Source: Cryptomeria japonica
Taxonomy: Eukaryota > Streptophyta > Pinopsida > Cupressales > Cupressaceae
Direction: 5' to 3'
Assembly: GCF_030272615.1 (NCBI RefSeq)
Contig: NC_081408.1
Span: 609,837,673 to 609,901,672 of the forward strand
DNA: 64,000 nt
Positions within the stretch are counted from its first letter, which is position 1; each line of letters begins with the position of its first letter. Made by a program: the position numbers and the translations under genes. The notes under the pieces are model-generated. The model ran no database searches. It was given only the letters and a program-made list of their open reading frames with translations, and had not been told where the DNA came from. This document shows positions 1 through 11,258 of this stretch, in pieces.

Positions 1-388
1 TAAAATGGAAGAAATAAATAAATTGACAACAAGGGAGTTACAATATTATTTCTGGCATATTCTCTTACAAATATTAATTGAAGAATCTCCTTATTTTGAC
101 GGATGGTGAAAGTTATTTACATCTTCAAAATCTATAAATTAGGAGGATGTTGGGTGTATTTTATAGACTCCTTTTGGAGAGATTTTTATGGAGTTTCATT
201 TTTATGAATAGTTACAGTTTATAAGTTTTGTGAGCATGGAATACAGGTTAAATATTGGAAGTAGATTCTTTGATGAAATTTATATAGAATATAGGTGCTA
301 CAAATTGAGGGGGGGGAGATTGAAATTGTTGCAAGAATAAATTTGAATAAATTTGAAGAAAGGAAGTTGGAAGCAGAAGCATGGTTCA

Positions 389-605
389 ACAGAGAAGGAT
401 TTGATCTCTTATATGAATCCAGGTTCTTTCTTTTGTGTATTTTCAAATGCTAGTATTAATATTTTGTTAAAAGTGTTAAATAGCTATGCCTGTTTACAGA
501 GAAGGATTTAATCTCTTTTGTGAATCCAGGTTCTTCCTTTTGTGTATTTTCAAATGCCACTATTATTATTTTAAGTGTTAAAATAAATTTGCCTGTTTGT
601 TTGAA
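389..605. repeat. Direct duplication, about 107-bp period
   Basis: Two adjacent copies begin with ACAGAGAAGGATTT at about 389 and 496 and run through 'gaatccaggttctt' and 'tgtattttcaaatgc' to 'aagtgttaaa'. They differ by scattered substitutions and small indels, so this is an old local tandem duplication. No protein-coding signal is visible in it. Confidence 0.8.
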
Positions 606-3430
606 TAAAATCTGAATGCAAGTAAATTTTATTTAAATGCATGCAATTTCCTTTGGTATTTTATTTAGTTGCATATAAAGATAAGAAAATAAATGAAGTA
701 TTATAGTACCAAATAAATATTAGTATTTAAAATACAAAAATACGTATATAGTTATACATGATTTAAAATATCAACATTATAACAATAATTAATATTATTT
801 TATTTTGCATGTCCAATATTTTTAATTCAATATATGTATATATTAAATTATAATTATTGTACTTTAAAAATAATAATAAAGCTAGACTTATTGCAGAAAA
901 TAATTAAATAGAAATATTTATAATTTGAGTATTTAATATTATTTGATATATATAGTAGTATTTAGACAAAAGAAAGAAAAGGTTTGCTTTTTCTAAGTTG
1001 AGAATTTAATTAAAACATATTGTTTAAAATTCAATATGCAAATAATTAGTATTAATTGAATTGACTTACTAAATTTTATAATTTAATTAGTTATGAACAC
1101 AGGAAAAAGGATAATTAATATTTATGTGGTTCCAGCAAAGAAACATAGTTGATGAATTATTGGATTGAAGAAATTTTAATTTTAAAAGACTTAATAAAGC
1201 GATCTGATTAGAAATAGGGATTTCAAAAAGTAATGACTATTTAGAAACTTTATATTTTGGTTTTTAAATTTATTTATTTATTTATTTTCAGATTATCCAG
1301 TTGCTTGATTTTTTGCATGAAAGTAATTACAATTTTCAGATTATCCAGTTGCTTGATTTTTTGCATGAAAGTAATTACAACATCTTTGAACACAAATTAA
1401 ATTATATGCAAACAATTGAAGACATTTTTAGTAGCCTTTTTCAGAGTTATAGAAACCTTCATTACTAAGTAAATTAAATTTAATAGTTAAATTTAGATTC
1501 GATATGAGTAACTATTAAGTAAGTAAATTAAATGGTGTAAACCAATTTATTCATTTAGAATTAGCTCAGTATGAGTAAATAAGTATTTAAATATTGTGTC
1601 ACATTTAAGATATCAGTTTTAGTTAAATTTTACTATAATTATATTAGTTTGATCGAAAATTTAGATGATATTATCGATGATTTATTGACAATAACTACCT
1701 TGATGATAGAAAAAAAAGAAAAAGAAAAAAAAGTGGTTGTGTTTTATGAAGTGGATTCATATTAACATGTTATCCTTCTAAATTTTATTAAACACAAAAA
1801 AAATCGAATACCAATAACTTATTAGCCTAATATTTAAATTTACTTATAATTTGTTTATTTGTATTATTAAAATCAATTTGAACATTGGGTAATTTTCTCT
1901 TAAGAAAAAAACAAACAAACTTATTATTGGAATTAATTTATAACTTGGGGATTATAAATGTTTTTTTTTCTTAATAGTTGAAACTTATATTATTAGAATG
2001 CATTTATTAATTAAAAGGGGTTTTTCTTTAAAATGTTTTCCTTAGTGGATAAGAAAATTGATTATTAATTATATTAAGTGGTAATTAATCTTTTAAGAGA
2101 ATTTTAATGAACCTAGCTCATGCCAAAGGGTCACCGATTAGGGTTCTATTGATGAGAAGTTAAGTTGCAAATTTTGACCTTCCCTTCATGATGGAAAAGA
2201 AAACCCCTCTAGGGTTTTGAAAGGATAAATATTGTATAAGGCAAAGAGTCAATTAACACATTCGGCATTTCATTAGATAATCAAACATTAAGAAACCTAC
2301 TATCTAAAATTAATCTTTCTTAGGATGTAGATATAACAGTTAAATCTTCTTATTAAATAGATTAGTTTGTCTTAGGAAAACAAAAGATACGAAAATGATA
2401 CTTCATCAATGATACACTTATTCTATAGTACCGGTTCTTTTTCATCAAGTATCAATATTTAGTCTCAATTAATAATAAATGGAAATACCCTTTTGTATAC
2501 TTCAAAAATTAGTGCGGGTGTTAAGGATTAAAAGAATTTACCTCCCAAGTAAATTTGTGTTTAGTTACACACTTTTTGTATTTCAAGAAATATGAAGTAA
2601 TGTTTAGCTAAAGTTTCCTCAATTCAAGAAGTTGGATATATTTGTTTTTGCAAGGTTAAAACTCACGATATAGAGTATACAAGGCATTTGAGAATAATCA
2701 ATCTATGAATAGTTAAAGATATATAAGAGTAGTAAAGGTGAAGTTACATTTATGTCGCAAAGTATTTAGTATGGATGAATTTAATTAACATTTAAATTTG
2801 GAGATAAGTAACAAGATCTAATCTATTTTGTAAGAACATTAGTATTTATTCATGTTAACAATCTCCTTAATCTTGTTGAATCAAGGGAATTAAATTTGTA
2901 CATCAGACTCATCTAAATAGTTAAGATTTAATGGGTTATTAGCATTTTTATTTTATTATAAATTATTAATTTCTATTGCAATCATCGTCAAATTTAAGTT
3001 AAATATTGATCAAAATTGTCTAATTCCTTGGTTCCCTTAATCAATTGTTTATTCAAATAAACAAATCAATATTTGATTTTAATTTGTCCTCATTTTAGAA
3101 ATTGAACATTTGTTAATCTTTAATGTAAGTTACATTTTTTGCAAGTTACACAAGTTACGCATTTATTGTATTATGCAGGTTACTTATTTATTATTATCAT
3201 GCAAGTTATTTTCAAGAAGTTAGATATAATGGTCCTCACAATTTGAATATTAATCTTCTAGTAGGAAATGGGTTGGCATTTTCAAGAGGTTCCTCATTTC
3301 ATAGAATTTGTTTGATTTCAAGTCTTTGCAATAATGATCTCAATTTCAAGTTGCACTATGATAATGTTTATTTAAGTTTTCAGCAGTATAATAGTTTCAT
3401 TTCATAGTGTTGCTTAAGCTTAATAAGTAC
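606..3430. other. AT-rich gene-free stretch
   Basis: No ORF, splice-compatible exon series, RNA gene or intact transposon was recognised here. The sequence is very AT-rich with short homopolymer and dinucleotide runs. The only clear internal structure is the 48-bp tandem repeat at 1285-1380. It is probably decayed repeat DNA. Confidence 0.5.
1285..1380. repeat. Perfect 48-bp tandem duplication
   Basis: The 48-base unit beginning TTTTCAGATTATCCAG occurs twice head to tail (1285-1332 and 1333-1380) with no visible difference. Identity this high in an otherwise decayed region implies a recent slippage or duplication event. Confidence 0.9.
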
Positions 3431-4400
3431 TTAGATAGATAACTAAACAAGAGGTGATGGAAACAAAAACCTAGCAGCGTTCAGTATCTATGGTGCCTCT
3501 GGGTCATGCTTACGGGTAATGTCGTCATATTGAACTACTGCACTTAACACCTAATAAAGCTGCAACAATGACGTATGTGGCATCATCCCTATAAATCATC
3601 AGGGAGTAATAAGGGTCATATGGAAGTTAAAATCCAAGGGGCGGGTAATCCCCCTTGGATCGATAATCTAAAAAGATTAATTTTTAAATAAATTTACATG
3701 CGATCAGTTGAACTTTAGATAACCCCATTAGGGTTTGGATGTGTGTGAAGATCTTGAAAATTTATTTTATCTTGATGATTTCAACGGATGATAACGGATT
3801 AAGGGTGACGTATTTAATAGGAAATAGGACTTAGTTGTTTTAGGCCATAAGAAAAAGGCCATCTTGAGCCTTTTTTCTATAGAGCTACCATCGTGGGTAG
3901 CAACCGTAGAGAAACTGTCTGGGACATTGACCCTAGAAAGGGTTGCATACCCACCATATAGTTTACATTAAACCATAGTTTAGAAACCAGAACTACATAC
4001 TTTACGCCTTGATCCCGTGCCAAAATGGGTATGTAGGCAGTCTAGGGACGGAGTTGTCCCTTGTACTCAGGCATTTGGGGATGGGGATTAGGATTTGGTT
4101 ATGGGTGAGTAGTTGGTTCTTGAAGCTCCTTGGTCTTTTAATCAGTGGTGCAAATAAAAATTGAAAGCTTAAAATTAATTCAATGCATACTCAAAAGGAA
4201 TCCCGTATGGATTCACTTGACTTCTCGAGGCTTTAGGCCGAATTCCAAGGCAGAACTCAAGCTTGTTATGTAATTATTTTTATACTCCTAAGGACGGCAA
4301 CCTTGGTGCACTCCTAGTAGGGGAGTGTAGTCTTTAGAGAGTGGCTTAGGACCCGGATGGTCCCAATGAGCCTAAAGTCTCTGGCCAGAGCATATCCTAT
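3430..4400. mobile_element. Possible decayed LTR / retroelement debris
   Basis: GC content rises and the segment at about 4004-4055 reads 'cgccttgatcccgtgccaaa' followed by 'gggtatgtaggcag', a wording that recurs in LTR regions of plant Ty3/gypsy elements. Short hairpins lie at 3632-3660 and near 3850-3878. I could not find a second LTR, a primer-binding site or a TSD, so boundaries and class are uncertain. Confidence 0.3.
3632..3660. repeat. Perfect 10-bp-stem inverted repeat
   Basis: ATCCAAGGGG (3632-3641) and CCCCTTGGAT (3651-3660) are exact reverse complements separated by a 9-base loop. It could fold as a hairpin in DNA or RNA. No function is assigned; it lies in probable retroelement debris. 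Confidence 0.75.
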
Positions 4401-4404
4401 TCTT

Positions 4405-4570
4405 ATGAATAGATGCCTACCCCATTTGGGTAGATGCCTATCTTGGATTGGATAGATGAACCCTCTTGTCTCGTATGGACAAATGCCTAACTCATATGGT
4501 TAGATGCCTAACCTATATGGTTAGATGCCCATCCCGGTTGGATGGATGCCTATCTTATTTTGATAGATGT
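4405..4570. repeat. Degenerate short tandem repeat, about 24 bp
   Basis: At least seven imperfect units of the form 'gatgcctaNcccatNtggNta' follow one another, for example 'tagatgcctaccccattt', 'tagatgcctaacctatat' and 'gatgcctatcttatttt'. This is a decayed minisatellite with no coding potential seen. Confidence 0.75.
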
Positions 4571-4734
4571 ACCTGAGTATGTGATTGAGTCAAACATAAT
4601 TAAGAATAGGCAATAATAAGTAATCATCATCTAAAAAAAAAAAATTAGTTGAGTTTTTGGATTAAGTTAAGTGGGTTATTACATTATTTTTTATTTGAAT
4701 GAGTCGAATTTGATAGAATACCATCATTTTTATT

Positions 4735-5245
4735 ATCAATTGTTTGTACTACTACTACTACCCATGTGAATAAAATTGATTGAATTAAATGCCATCTCTT
4801 TTTGGTCACTTATTAATATTACTATCCATGCAAATAAGGTTGATTCAAGATAAAATATATTTTTCATCAGCATTATTTATTATAGTGTTATTGGCCATGT
4901 GAATAAAGTTGATTTACAAAAGACAAACTCTTTCTCATCCCTTATTAAAGTACATCTCAATGAGGTCAATTGATTGAACACCATCTTATTTAATTGCCAA
5001 TTTCCATAATACTACTACCTCATATGAATGAGGTTAAATGATAGAATGTCGTAACTTTTTTATTAGCAAATCTTTGTAATAGAACTACTCATGTGAATAA
5101 AATTAAGTGACAAAAATACCATCTCTTTTGTATCACTTAGTAATAGGACCAACCACTTGAATTAGGTAAAATGATAAAGTATCATCATTTTTCATTAGCA
5201 ATTTATTTCGACATACTAGTCGTGAGAATAAGGTTAGTTAACAAA
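4735..5245. repeat. Decayed minisatellite, about 65-bp unit
   Basis: A motif resembling 'cNaNtacNcatgtgaataaNgttgatt' recurs about every 65 bases, near 4756, 4822, 4892, 4958, 5025, 5087, 5150 and 5214. The units share an AT-rich spacer with 'ccatctNttttNNtcacttattaata'. Roughly eight diverged copies are visible. No flanking transposon ends were recognised. Confidence 0.6.
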
Positions 5246-6103
5246 AATAGGGTTAGTACTTAGGTGTGATTTTTTTAAATTAGATTATTCAATTTAGGGT
5301 TGAAAAAAAAATAGTTTCTTCTTCACTAGAAGAAAATACAGATAATATTCTCAATAATAAATTATTGTTTGATTTCAATAAAAAAATGAAGCAATTTTGT
5401 GAAAATAAGACACCAAATTGTAAGCATTCCTAGAAATATTTAACTTATTTGAGAAGTAATGTCAAAACAATTGCCAAATAGAAATGGAGTTTATGTTGAG
5501 AATGTGATTTCTATGTCGAATTTATCCCTAAAACATTAAAATGTTGGAATTCGGATAGAACATGTTTTTGGATATGATTCATTAGAGGTGTCTTTGGTGA
5601 TTACTTATATTACAATCAGGTGTTTATGTAGCAAAGTTTTACAATTCACATAGAATAGATATAGAGAAAGTTTGCAACCTCTTATAATAATTCAATACCT
5701 ATTTCAAAGAATATGGTATATTACCACACATCAAAGTAAAGAAGTCATCTATTCTCTATACAAAACAACACCTAATCGAAGATACAAAATATGCAAATCA
5801 CAACAAATTTATATGCAATTTATACTGGTTCGATCTTCTTAATTTGCTTTCTTAATATTGTAAAAATGCAAAAAATCCGCTGAAAAACAATTGTGTTATG
5901 TAAATTTGTGTTTTTTATTAGATATTGTTTTGTATGGAGAATAGCCACTGCCCAAAGTAAACCCATTAAATAAAAAGAATCTAAGACAAATATTGTAACA
6001 TCTAGTAAGATCTCAAATCTAGTTTCAAAAGGGTGCAGTTTGCTATCTTATTAAGGTAAAAAAGTTTCCTACCTAAATATCTTATGTTTTGATTAATTAA
6101 AAA

Positions 6104-6890
6104 CATGTTTTTAGAAGGAACCCGGAACCTTGATTACATATCAGGAGAAAGATAAAGCATTAAAGTAGCAAGAAATAATAGTGCCTGGACACCCATACAA
6201 AGATCAGATCCCAGAAAAACAAAAAGGGATCACAAGACAAAGAGAACATCACAAGACAGCCTAAGGACAGCACAAAGACAGCACCGAGACAGCACAAAGA
6301 CCAAGACATCTAGATGTTTCTTATGAGTTCTTCCACATGAACCACCATCTGCTTCATATTGACCATAGAGTTCTTCATATCATCGAGCTCTTTTTCCTTG
6401 ATGCCCACCTACTTCCGAGTGTTGGCCCTTGTTCTTTTTTCATGACCCATCTTCTATGTCTGATCCTTCTCATCTTCCTTGCCTTTAATCTATTCAAATT
6501 TATTTATCAACATGTTAACATGGTCGACAGTGGCCTTAAGGATCTGGAAATTTTTCTAAGCAATCCTCTTCACAGTAAGCTCCATCTTATCCACTCTATT
6601 GACTAGGTTGTTCAGGTTAATTTCCAGACCTTTATCATCTCTGATTCCTTCCATCTCCTTCACCTTCTTTTCTGTTTCTATAATTTTGCTAACCATTGCT
6701 TCAATAGCCTCAGCCTTGTTAATAGAAACCATTAATTCTTTGACGTTCGCAGAGAGAGGCTTCTCACCCATGGTTGCCCTTTTGATCATATTGAGATCAG
6801 TCTTCAAATCACCAATCTCTTTCGCCATTTTGCTAATGACCTCACAGAAACCCTTGATGCTATAGGGACAACTTCAATGAGATGGTGTGG
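6104..6890 (-). mobile_element. 3'-terminal LINE fragment (related to 7615-11240)
   Basis: Read on the minus strand, this segment encodes a coiled-coil-rich stretch: an open frame at 6828-6556 (KEIGDLKTDLNMIKRAT... LVNRVDKMELTVKRIA), followed at lower coordinates by 'KELDDMKNSMVNMKQMVVHVEEL' broken by stops. Its low-coordinate end, 'tttttagaaggaacccggaa', resembles the end of the larger LINE next door ('gttttgaaggggccccgaaa'). I infer a second insertion of the same LINE family keeping only the end of the extra 3' ORF and the 3' UTR. No TSD was found, so the upper boundary is approximate. Confidence 0.55.
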
Positions 6891-7040
6891 TCATACACCT
6901 TGGTTAAACTAGTTGAAATATTCTGAATAATATATATTTTTGAAATAGTTTCTGATTTTTTGGGAAATTTGTATCCTTTCTAAATACCTTATTGAGGGAT
7001 GTTGATGACAAAGAGTATCTATTGATGGTAATATTGCATT

Positions 7041-7372
7041 CACTACCTATGGGAGGATGAGGCACCTTCTCTCGCTGAGAGTCTCATAGCCTCCACATTC
7101 TCAATGGGATCCCTTGCTTCTCTTATTGTAGTAGGTTCACGTGATTTCCCCATGGAGGTGTATAAGTATTGTGGACTTTGTACTCACCAATAGTTACCTC
7201 CCTTCCCTATATGTATGTGAGGTTGAGGCACCTTCTCCAGTTGGAAGAGTCTCATAGCCTCCACATTCTCAATGGGCTCCCTTGATTCTCTTATCCTAAT
7301 AGATTCACTTGCTTTCCCCATAGAGGTGTGTAAGTATTGTGGATTATGTACTCACCAATAGTTACCCTGCTT
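7041..7372. repeat. Tandem duplication, about 166-bp period
   Basis: Two copies (about 7041-7202 and 7207-7371) share 'ggcaccttctc', 'agtctcatagcctccacatt', 'gattccccatggaggtgt' and 'gtactcaccaatagttacc' with moderate divergence. It lies between the two LINE fragments and has no recognised coding content. Confidence 0.8.
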
Positions 7373-7596
7373 CCCCATATGTATTTCTTTATTTCAGAAA
7401 ACTTTATGAGGATGTGCATTATATAGGAGTGCTCTTTTAGGGTTGCACAAATTTCACATATGTCTGAATTCCATAATGTGAGATTCTCATGCAAGAGGTA
7501 GATGGTTGAGAGTATTATCCTTGTAAGAATCTTCACCTAACACATCTAATTCATTGCCTCACCAAATTTTCGCATAACCACATTTCCCTTATGAGG

Positions 7597-7614
7597 AATT
7601 ATGGGGGGCATGTT
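7597..7614. repeat. LINE target-site duplication (left copy)
   Basis: AATTATGGGGGGCATGTT at 7597-7614 is repeated exactly at 11241-11258. The 18-bp length is typical of target-primed LINE insertion. The two copies bracket the LINE and fix its ends at 7615 and 11240. Confidence 0.9.
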
Positions 7615-7786
7615 TTTTATTAAAGTAAAAGCAAGTTTTGAAGGGGCCCCGAAACCCTTTACAAAAGGACCTTACAAGATAAAAGCATTAAGAAACCAGG
7701 AGGAACAAACATAAGGAAAACTAGCAAAATAACTAGAAAAAACCAGCTAAAAGCCCCAAAAAACTAGCCAGACCTGACAAAAATAA

Positions 7787-9381
7787 CTAATTTATATTAT
7801 TCAAGGCATTAGCCAAGTTACTGCTAATCCCATACAAGTCTTTGATATTATCCATAAGATTAGGGATATCCTTAGCAGAAGCAGCAGCAGCTTTCTTAAC
7901 ACTTGCTCTAGTTCTCTTTGCTGCTCCACCAGGTGTAACTTCCCCACTTCCAATCTCGATTGTATCATCATCCATGTCGAGGTCCACCACCGGTTTGGGA
8001 GAGCTGGAGTTATCGAGGACCTTTGAAATATCCTCTAGGTTCTTTGTAACTGCAGACAGGATATTCGGGATAATACCCAGTAGGTTTTTCATTGCCACTT
8101 TCCCTTCTTCCAGCTGGTCAATTTGAGTTGCCATTTTTTTTTAACTTTTTCCTCCATTTCCTGCTTCCATTACTTCTGATTCCTGTCATCTTCCTTCCTT
8201 TTCTCATCCATTTGTTTCCCATTTTTTTCCAAGTTCTTCAATAGTTCATAAGTCCATCTGTCATAACCCAATCTAGCCTCAGTGAGTTTTTTAAGGTTAT
8301 CCAGGAATAACCCTTCTCCAGCGCTTTCCTTATCCTCGCTCAAACTATCCTTGGCCATATCCTTCTCGGGTTCCTTGTTATTTTCCCTCTCAGAATTCAA
8401 ATCTTTTTCCTCATTATCCTTATCATCCAAATCCACCATAGGTTGGCTATCATTGCCTAAGCTAACACTATGAATTGGGCTATCATTGTCGGACTCGTTA
8501 TCACCTTCTTCATCCTCTGCACCCATATCCTCATCTTTCCAACTGTTCTCACCCTCTAATTCGTCCATTTCCATTTCACTGTCCTCTTTTCCAGATTCCT
8601 TTGTTTCATTATTTTCATCATGGGCTTTCATCCTAGTGGCACTCTTGCTTTTTTTTCTAGGAGTAGCCTCCTCCTTGTTTGGATCTCCTTCCTCCAGCTT
8701 TCTCTTGCCTTTCCCTGGAGAAGCGGATAACCTCTTGTTTTCCTGCATGGCAAGGATTTTATAGTGCTCATAAATGAGCAACAAGAACCCACAATGGAGC
8801 ATCAGATTCGAGGGATTCTTGTTGTGTTTATTGAGTGACCTAGAAAGGGACTTAAAGAGATAGTAGGGCAGGGAGACCCTTTTCTCATGCCTGAAGTGGT
8901 TTAATAACACAAGTGATAAGTGTGGGCCCTGGAAAAGCGGCCCTCAATAGTTATGTATTCCATTATGGCATTCAAAACCCAGCCCCAGATTTTCTTGATA
9001 TTGGAGGCTTCATAATAACCCGCTTGTGGCTTTTCCGATTTTAGCCCTCTCATTTTCCTTATGCGGGAAAAGATTTACGACATTATTGGAAACTTTAAGA
9101 TCTCTAAAGAAATTGAGCCCTGAGTGGGGCATACCTATCACAGTCGTGATGAGGCCCACGTCCAATTTGAACCTCACACCATAGATTTTAAAGGACCCAT
9201 TACTCCAATTTTCAAAAAATTTGGAGACTACAAGATTAACCCTGCCTTTGTTATAATCAACCAGGTTCTCCATGAAACTCGTTAGGGATCCTTTTTCCAG
9301 CTTCGCCCAAACTTTCAGCATATCCTTCCATCTAGACGTGTTGTTTGGTTCCTTCCTCCTTAAATCACCTCCCATATTCAA
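7787..9381 (-). pseudogene. LINE downstream ORF ('ORF3'), decayed
   Basis: Three open stretches (9381-9010, 8910-8170, 8134-7787) read as one ancestral minus-strand ORF. The first two share a frame and are separated by two TGA codons; the third is shifted by one base at an A-run (T9 on the + strand near 8133-8141) just after another stop. The N-terminal part has 'FKIYGVRFKLDVGLITTVIG', resembling the N-terminal domain of plant retrotransposon/'plant transposon protein' ORFs. The middle is strongly acidic and lysine-rich with an NLS-like 'RKKSKS'. The end is a helical stretch (IDQLEEGKVAMKNLLGIIPN). Function is unknown; a nucleic-acid-binding structural protein is one guess. Placement after RNase H in a LINE is unusual. 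Confidence 0.65.
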
Positions 9382-9553
9382 TTTCAGACTTTCACCTCTA
9401 CTCTTCTACAAACTCAAAACTTTCTTCCCGTTGTCTCTCGATATTTTGAAAAAGATGACCCACAAAGTGTGCGAAGTGATATTATATTTGATTGGGATTC
9501 TACCACTTTGCCAAGTAATCATTACCTTTTTGTCAATGCATATATTACTCATA

Positions 9554-11240
9554 TCAACTATCATGATTATACGGTCCTTCTTTCCCCGTAAATCTATCTT
9601 TTCTAAAGAGCTCTTTAATACTCATATTAATGTCTTCCCCGTGCCAAATTGTTTGAGATTCAAAGTTAATGCCTAGGTTCGCCAGACAGTCCGCCACCAT
9701 ATTTTTCTCTCTAAAGGCATGATCTATTATTATTTCTTTAAAACTAGCAATAATTTCCCTAGCTTTCAAAATAATGTTTTCAATGGACCACGATGGCTCG
9801 GTTTCCCCCTTCAAACACTTAATTATATTAAGTGAGTCTCCCTCAAGCCATAATTTATCATGATTTAGGTTCTTAGCAATAATTAGAGTATTCAGTGCAG
9901 TTGAGGCTTCAGCGAAATGACTGGTTTGACTCCCCAAAGGACCAGCAACCGCCACTAGACAACTTCCAGCAAAATTCCTGACAATGCCCCCATAACTACC
10001 TTTACCCGGATTCCCCTTAGAGGCCCCATCAAAGTTGGCCTTTATCCATCCCTGAGGTGGAAAACACCAAGAAAGACCTTCTCTACCCTTCTCCTTACTA
10101 GATTTGGTAGTTGAAAGGTTCCACCTATCATTGAAGTCTTCTTTAGCAACTGATCCATCATCAATACCATTGATGCATTCAAAGATACTCCTGTAAATTT
10201 TATCCACCACCACTTCAGGGTTGGCACTTTTATACCTAAAAATCTTGTTGTTGCGCTCTTTCCAGATATTCCAGATAACATTAGGGAAGGTAAGTTTCCA
10301 AAGCTCCACAATCTTTGGGTTGGAATTAGGGCAGTGCCATTGCTGCCAGGATTCCCCAAGAGAGTTCGGAAAAACCCAACTCAGCTTCCACCTACTTAAA
10401 ATAATTTTCCAAATTTCCTAGCTAAAAGTACACTGATGGAGAATATGTCAAGCAGACTCTTCTTCCCTGCAACAAAGAGAACACCTATTAGGAAAAACAA
10501 ATCCTCGCTTTTGAAGGTTGTCCAGAGTTAATACCTTGTTTTGGATAAAGATCCGAAAAAAGATATTAACTTTAGGAACTAACTTCTTATTCCAAACTTT
10601 AGCCTGAATAGGAATTTCTTCCACAACTTTATTTTGGATAGCCACAGCCGAGGACACATAATACTTTCCATCCGGGGTTTCCCTCCATATCAACTTATCC
10701 TCTTTGTTGTCTCTTAGAATTTTAGAAGAAAGCACAATGTCAAGAAATTTTAACCCTGGACACTGCTGGCTAAAATCAATCCATTTACCATTTCTCCAGT
10801 AATCTCTGACCAAACCCCCATACTTGCTTTTGAACCAATCTTTCCAATCATAAAGGATTGGAATTTCCTCCAGAGGTTTATCCATAATCCATCTGTCTTC
10901 CCAAAATCTTATACTTCTACCATTCCCCAGATTCCACATTCTTCTAGCTACAGCCCAACTTTTGGCTGATTGAACTGCATTCCATATTGCAGAACCTTCA
11001 ACAATAAAAGATTTATCTAAAAATTCTTCCTCAGAAGGTTGCATGCGAAGATATTTATTTCTCCAGATTAAATTCCACTCTCTTTCTTCCCCTTTCATTC
11101 TCCAAATTTGTTTAGCTAATAAGGCATTATTCATAGAGCTTATATTCCTTAAACCCAACCCCCCAGAGGCCTTAGGAAAGCAAATTTTATTCCAAGCAAT
11201 AAGGGGAATTCTATTCTTGACTTCCACTCCCGACCAAATA
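9554..11240 (-). pseudogene. LINE ORF2 C-terminus: RT tail, zf-RVT, RNase H
   Basis: The frame from 11240 opens with FWSGVEVKNRIPLIAWNKIC and continues 'KASGGLGLRNISSMNNALLA', the classic C-terminal part of plant LINE reverse transcriptase. A zf-RVT-like region follows (VWNKKLVPKVNIFFRIF..., CSLCC). Two stops (TGA near 10448 and a TAG shortly after) break it, then the same frame continues at 10309-9554 with VIWNIWKERN and an RNase H fold. In that last ORF the acidic residues D94 (DGASKGNPG), E134 (HFAEAS), D158 (EGDS) and D207 (ADCLANLG) look intact. The DGASxGNPG form is the archaeal/plant-type RNase H known in some plant LINEs. The catalytic RT palm is not in the window. Confidence 0.88.
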
Positions 11241-11258
11241 AATTATGGGGGGCATGTT
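11241..11258. repeat. LINE target-site duplication (right copy)
   Basis: This is an exact copy of the 18-mer at 7597-7614. It abuts the truncated 5' end of the minus-strand LINE. Confidence 0.9.

Larger units (their letters stand above)
7615..11240 (-). mobile_element. 5'-truncated L1-type LINE with an extra 3' ORF
   Basis: This minus-strand non-LTR retrotransposon is bounded by an exact 18-bp TSD. Reading from 11240 downward it contains the RT C-terminal region, a zf-RVT-like segment, an RNase H domain, then an additional long decayed ORF (9381-7787) and a short A-rich 3' end ('ttttattaaag' on the + strand at 7615). The RT fingers/palm, the endonuclease and ORF1 are missing, as expected for 5' truncation during target-primed reverse transcription. 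Several in-frame stops show it is dead. The downstream ORF is not part of the usual two-ORF L1 layout. Confidence 0.88.

Noticed and set aside
8282-8764. Plus-strand serine-rich ORFs
   Set aside because: They mirror the acidic lysine/glutamate-rich minus-strand ORF of the LINE (GAA/GAG codons read backwards give Ser/Leu/Phe).
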